DNA of 64,000 nt from Rhizobium sp. P40RR-XXII (GTDB taxonomy: Bacteria; Pseudomonadota; Alphaproteobacteria; Rhizobiales; Rhizobiaceae), in the NCBI RefSeq assembly GCF_012641405.1, contig NZ_JABAII010000008.1, positions 186,001 to 250,000 on the forward strand. The letters are read 5' to 3'. A program made the translations under genes and the position numbers. Shown here piece by piece: positions 60,754 through 64,000 of the stretch (the first letter of the stretch is position 1; every line of letters starts with the position of its first letter). The notes beneath the pieces were generated by a model. That model had not been told where the DNA came from. It searched no databases and saw nothing but the letters and a program-made list of their open reading frames with translations.

Positions 60754-61749
60754 ATGAAAACCCGCAGGCTTGGTAAGGATCTCACCGTTTCCGCCGTTGG
60801 GCTCGGCTGCATGGGCATGAGCTTTGCCTACGGCGCCGCCGACGAGGCCGAATCCATCAAGACGCTCCATCGCGCCGTCGAACTCGGCGTCACCTTTTTC
60901 GATACCGCCGAAACCTATGGCCCCTTTACCAACGAGGAGCTGCTCGGCCGCGTGCTGAAGCCGGTTCGCGACCGCGTGGTCATCGCCACCAAATTCGGCT
61001 TCAAGCTCGACCATACGAAATCCGGTCCGGCCGCCATGATCGGCGTCGATAGCCGGCCCAAACATGTGAAGGAAGTCGCCGAAGCTTCGCTGAAACGGCT
61101 CGGCACCGATGTCATCGACCTTTTCTACCAGCATCGCGTCGATCCGAACGTGCCGATCGAAGACACGGTCGGCGCCATGGCAGAACTGGTGAGAGAGGGC
61201 AAGGTACGGGCGCTCGGCCTTTCCGAAGCTGGTTCCGCCACCATCCGCCGCGCCCATGCCGTGCATCCGATCGCCGCCCTGCAGAGCGAATATTCGCTGT
61301 GGAGCCGCGATCCGGAAGAAGATGTGCTTGCCACCTGCCGCGAGCTCGGCATCGGCTTCGTGCCCTACAGCCCGCTCGGCCGCGGTTTCCTGACCGGTGC
61401 GATCCACAAGACGGACGATCTGGCCGCCGATGACTTCCGCCGCTCGCTGCCGCGCTTCCAGAGCGAAAACTTCGATGCCAATACGGCATTGGTTGCGAGA
61501 CTGCAGGCGCTTGCCGAGGAAAGGAGCGTCACGGCCGCACAACTGGCGCTCGCATGGGTGCTGCATCAGGGCGAGGATATCGTGCCGATCCCCGGCGCGC
61601 GCAAGCTGCACCATCTCGAGCAGAATGCGGCGGCTGCCGATATCGCGCTGTCGCCGCAGGAGCTGAAGGAACTCGGCGGCATCATCTCGCCCGAAACGGT
61701 CGCCGGCAAGCGGTATACCGATGCCTCCCTGGCGATGACGAACATATGA
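60754..61749 (+). CDS. Aldo/keto reductase (AKR13-like)
   Basis: The 331-residue barrel protein has MKTRRLGKDLTVSAVGLGCM at its start. The catalytic residues lie in TFFDTAETYG (Asp, Tyr), VIATKFGFKLD (Lys) and DLFYQHRVDP (His), and the C-terminal cofactor region is VPIPGARKLHHLEQN. It matches the AKR13/pyridoxal-reductase-like group. GAGGAAC precedes the ATG. Control by the divergent LysR is likely. Confidence 0.93.
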   Translation: MKTRRLGKDLTVSAVGLGCMGMSFAYGAADEAESIKTLHRAVELGVTFFDTAETYGPFTNEELLGRVLKPVRDRVVIATKFGFKLDHTKSGPAAMIGVDSRPKHVKEVAEASLKRLGTDVIDLFYQHRVDPNVPIEDTVGAMAELVREGKVRALGLSEAGSATIRRAHAVHPIAALQSEYSLWSRDPEEDVLATCRELGIGFVPYSPLGRGFLTGAIHKTDDLAADDFRRSLPRFQSENFDANTALVARLQALAEERSVTAAQLALAWVLHQGEDIVPIPGARKLHHLEQNAAAADIALSPQELKELGGIISPETVAGKRYTDASLAMTNI

Positions 61750-62003
61750 CAAACGGGCTGCCTTTCCTGCCCAGGCGAAGACATCGGCCATCGAGGCCGG
61801 TGTCATTTTGGAACCGAAAAGAAAAATGAAGCATCAACGAAGGGCTGCCGAACATGTGAATCGCCTGAATTGCAGGCTTTTTCAAACTTCTAGGTTGATC
61901 GTCATAGGCGCGAAGCTCAAGCAGTAGCTCGACGCTCGGTTGACAAACGGGTTCGAAATTTGAAGATTGCCGCCATCAAAAACGGACAGCGTTGGGGGGA
62001 CCT

Positions 62004-64000
62004 ATGTCTAAGCGCGCGTTTCTCGGCTTCTCTGCTTTTCTTCTCGCCACTTTCGCCTCTCTGAACCCTTCGGCCGCCGCCGACGTCAAGCGCCAGGTGG
62101 TGACCACGAAGGACGGCGATTACTTCGGTTTCGATCTGCGCACCGAGCAGAACGTGACGCTGGACCAGTGCTCCGCCTCCTGCATCGGCGATAAGTCCTG
62201 CAAGGCCTTCACCTACAATCCCAAGGTGAAGTGGTGCTTCATGAAGTCGGACTTCAACCAGCTGAACAGCTTCCCCGGCGCGATCGCCGGCAAGATCGTC
62301 GAGACGGCTGCCACCAGCGAACCGGATATCGGCGCGGCGCCTGCGCTTTCCTTCCTTTCCGACAATTTCGTCCAGAGCGCGCGCGACGCGAAAAGCACGC
62401 TGACGCTCGGCAATGAGCTGAAAGGCCAGGGCGTCGAAAGCCTGATCGCGCTCGGCCGTATCGAGCTGACCTCCGGCAACGTCAACGATGCCCTGAACGC
62501 CTTCCAGGGCGCGCTTTCGCTCAATCCCGACAATGGCGATCTGTGGATCGAGCTGGCGCGCGCCGCCAACACGATTGCGAACGACACCTCCGTCGCCACG
62601 CGCGCCGCCTATGCCGCGCTCAACGGCTATCAGCTGACCCGCACGACGAGTAGCCGCGCCGATTCGCTGGCCGTGCTTGCCGAGGCGCTGAAGAATGCGC
62701 AGAACTATCGCCCCGCACTTAACGCCTACAAGGCGAGCCTCAATCTCGTCAGCTCGGCCGCCGTCCAGGCGGCTTATAACGATCTTCTGGCACGCCAGGG
62801 CTTCCGCGTGACAGGCAATACGCTCGACAACGACAATGCCTCGCCGCGCGCCTGCGTGCAGTTCTCCGAAAAGCTGGTGAAGAGCGGCGCCGACTATACC
62901 CCCTTCGTCACCGTCAATGGGGCAGCACCGAAGGGCGTCGATGCCAAGGACAACCAGATCTGCGTCGAAGGCCTGGAATTCGGCCAGCATTACCGCATTT
63001 CGCTGCGCGCCGGCCTGCCCTCCTCCGTGGAGGAAAACCTCGCCTCGCAGGTCAATGTCGATGTCTATGTCAAGGATCGCACGGCTTCGCTGCGCTTTAC
63101 GGGCGACAATTTCGTATTGCCCTCAACGGCACGCCGCGGCATTCCGATCGTTTCGGTCAACGCCAATACGGCCAATCTCAAGCTCTACCGCATCGGCGAC
63201 CGCAATATCCCGCAGCTGCTGAACGGCTCGCAATTCCTGACGCAGATGGACAGCTACAGCGCCCAAACCGTCCAGGACACCAATGGCGAGCTGGTCTGGC
63301 AGGGTTCGATCGAGATCAAGCAGGAACTCAACAGGGAAGTCGCGACCAGCTTCCCGGTGGACGAGGTGCTGCCCAAGCGCAAGCCCGGCGTCTATGTGCT
63401 GACGGCGGTCGCGCCCGACAGCGGCGGCCATGAGTGGGACCCGCAGGCGACGCAGTGGTTCATGGTTTCCGATATCGGCGTCACCACTTATGCCGGCACC
63501 GACGGACTGAATGTTTTCGCCCGCTCGCTCGGCAGCGCCAAGCCGCTCGCCGGTATCCAGCTGCAACTTCTCGCCAAGAACAATGAAATCCTCGGCACGG
63601 CGAAGACGGACGACAATGGCCGCGCCACCTTCAGCGCCGGCCTGATGCGCGGCACGGCGGGCATGACGCCGGCCGTCATCACCGCTGAGAACGGCGATCA
63701 GGATTATGTCTTCCTCGACATGACGCGCGCCGGCTTTGATCTTTCCGACCGCGGGGTATCAGGCAGAACCGCGCCGGGCGCCATCGACCTGCTGACCTGG
63801 ACGGAACGCGGTATCTACCGCGCCGGCGAGACGGTGCATGCCTCCGCACTTGCCCGCGACGTCAGCTCGACGGCAGTCGAAAACTTGCCGCTCACCTTCG
63901 TCTTCCTGCGCCCGGATGGCGTCGAGGATCGCCGCATCATCACCGACGGCGGCAAGCTCGGCGGCTACAATGTCGACCTGCCGCTGCAGCAGACCTCGAT
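62004..64000 (+). CDS. Alpha-2-macroglobulin family protein, N-terminal part (runs off window)
   Basis: The frame starts at ATG 62004, with GGGGGA before it and a signal peptide (FLGFSAFLLATFASLNPSAA). Next is a Cys-rich PAN/apple-like stretch (CSASCIGDKSC, WCFMKSD; residues about 55-85) and a tetratricopeptide-like helical part (LIALGRIELTSGNVNDALNA). The macroglobulin MG domains follow, including YRAGETVHASALAR near the window end. At 665 residues it is still far from complete; bacterial members reach 1600-1800. They trap proteases in the periplasm together with PbpC. The thioester motif lies beyond the window. Confidence 0.9.
   Translation, partial: MSKRAFLGFSAFLLATFASLNPSAAADVKRQVVTTKDGDYFGFDLRTEQNVTLDQCSASCIGDKSCKAFTYNPKVKWCFMKSDFNQLNSFPGAIAGKIVETAATSEPDIGAAPALSFLSDNFVQSARDAKSTLTLGNELKGQGVESLIALGRIELTSGNVNDALNAFQGALSLNPDNGDLWIELARAANTIANDTSVATRAAYAALNGYQLTRTTSSRADSLAVLAEALKNAQNYRPALNAYKASLNLVSSAAVQAAYNDLLARQGFRVTGNTLDNDNASPRACVQFSEKLVKSGADYTPFVTVNGAAPKGVDAKDNQICVEGLEFGQHYRISLRAGLPSSVEENLASQVNVDVYVKDRTASLRFTGDNFVLPSTARRGIPIVSVNANTANLKLYRIGDRNIPQLLNGSQFLTQMDSYSAQTVQDTNGELVWQGSIEIKQELNREVATSFPVDEVLPKRKPGVYVLTAVAPDSGGHEWDPQATQWFMVSDIGVTTYAGTDGLNVFARSLGSAKPLAGIQLQLLAKNNEILGTAKTDDNGRATFSAGLMRGTAGMTPAVITAENGDQDYVFLDMTRAGFDLSDRGVSGRTAPGAIDLLTWTERGIYRAGETVHASALARDVSSTAVENLPLTFVFLRPDGVEDRRIITDGGKLGGYNVDLPLQQTS

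Overview
The window looks like a chromosomal segment of a Rhizobiaceae alphaproteobacterium, most likely Rhizobium or a close relative. Coding density and GC are high. It carries a phosphatidylcholine-forming phospholipid N-methyltransferase (pmtA), a dnaN separated from dnaA, rhizobial mosaic palindromes between genes, many LysR regulators, and an Irr-type (ICE-like) box ahead of an imelysin operon. No rRNA, tRNA, CRISPR array, transposase or integrase gene was recognised.

Layout. 1-8.4 kb is a conserved block. On the minus strand are rsmI, yraN, an endonuclease/exonuclease/phosphatase-fold protein, a cupin and the start of gshB. On the plus strand are dnaN, pmtA, a histidine phosphatase, pyrF, a DUF1330 protein and an NDUFA9-like dehydrogenase. 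8.6-15 kb holds a small secreted peptide, uppP, a glutathione transferase, queG with an overlapping SDR, rlpA and an RsmB-type RNA methyltransferase. 15.0-20.2 kb is a four-gene periplasmic iron-type operon: imelysin, di-haem oxidoreductase, second imelysin, Tat-exported DUF1513 protein. It ends beside a decayed GntR regulator whose operator-like repeats remain. 20.7-25.6 kb holds an alpha/beta hydrolase, a DUF2252 protein, a PaaI-type thioesterase, an MTA/SAH nucleosidase and guaA.

25.5-28.1 kb looks like a small integrated element at the 3' end of guaA. An 18-bp copy of the last guaA codons and stop lies 2.5 kb downstream, and every difference between the copies is synonymous. Direct and inverted TGACGGT repeats sit inside both ends. 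The cargo is a TetR regulator and a divergent thioredoxin-reductase-like flavoprotein, and no integrase remains. 28.1-36.3 kb is accessory in character: a 143-bp imperfect palindrome, two oxidoreductases, a LysR regulator, a hydrolase/ECF sigma operon, a DUF2568 membrane protein and a truncated dihydrofolate-reductase-like gene.

36-50.6 kb returns to dispersed housekeeping and transport genes: acetyltransferase, alkyl-DNA repair, 2'-5' RNA ligase, SulP transporter, LysR/quinone reductase pair, MFS exporter, a zinc deacylase, an ArsC-like protein, a YbaK deacylase, an M29 aminopeptidase and xseA. 51-54.6 kb contains what looks like a GtrA/GtrB/GT-C polyprenyl-phosphate sugar-transfer set. 54.6-64 kb has a Gfo/Idh/MocA dehydrogenase, an isochorismatase/GlxA-regulator/aldo-keto reductase cluster, an acetyltransferase, an M15-like protein, a LysR/aldo-keto reductase divergent pair, and the first two thirds of a kilobase-scale alpha-2-macroglobulin gene that runs off the end.
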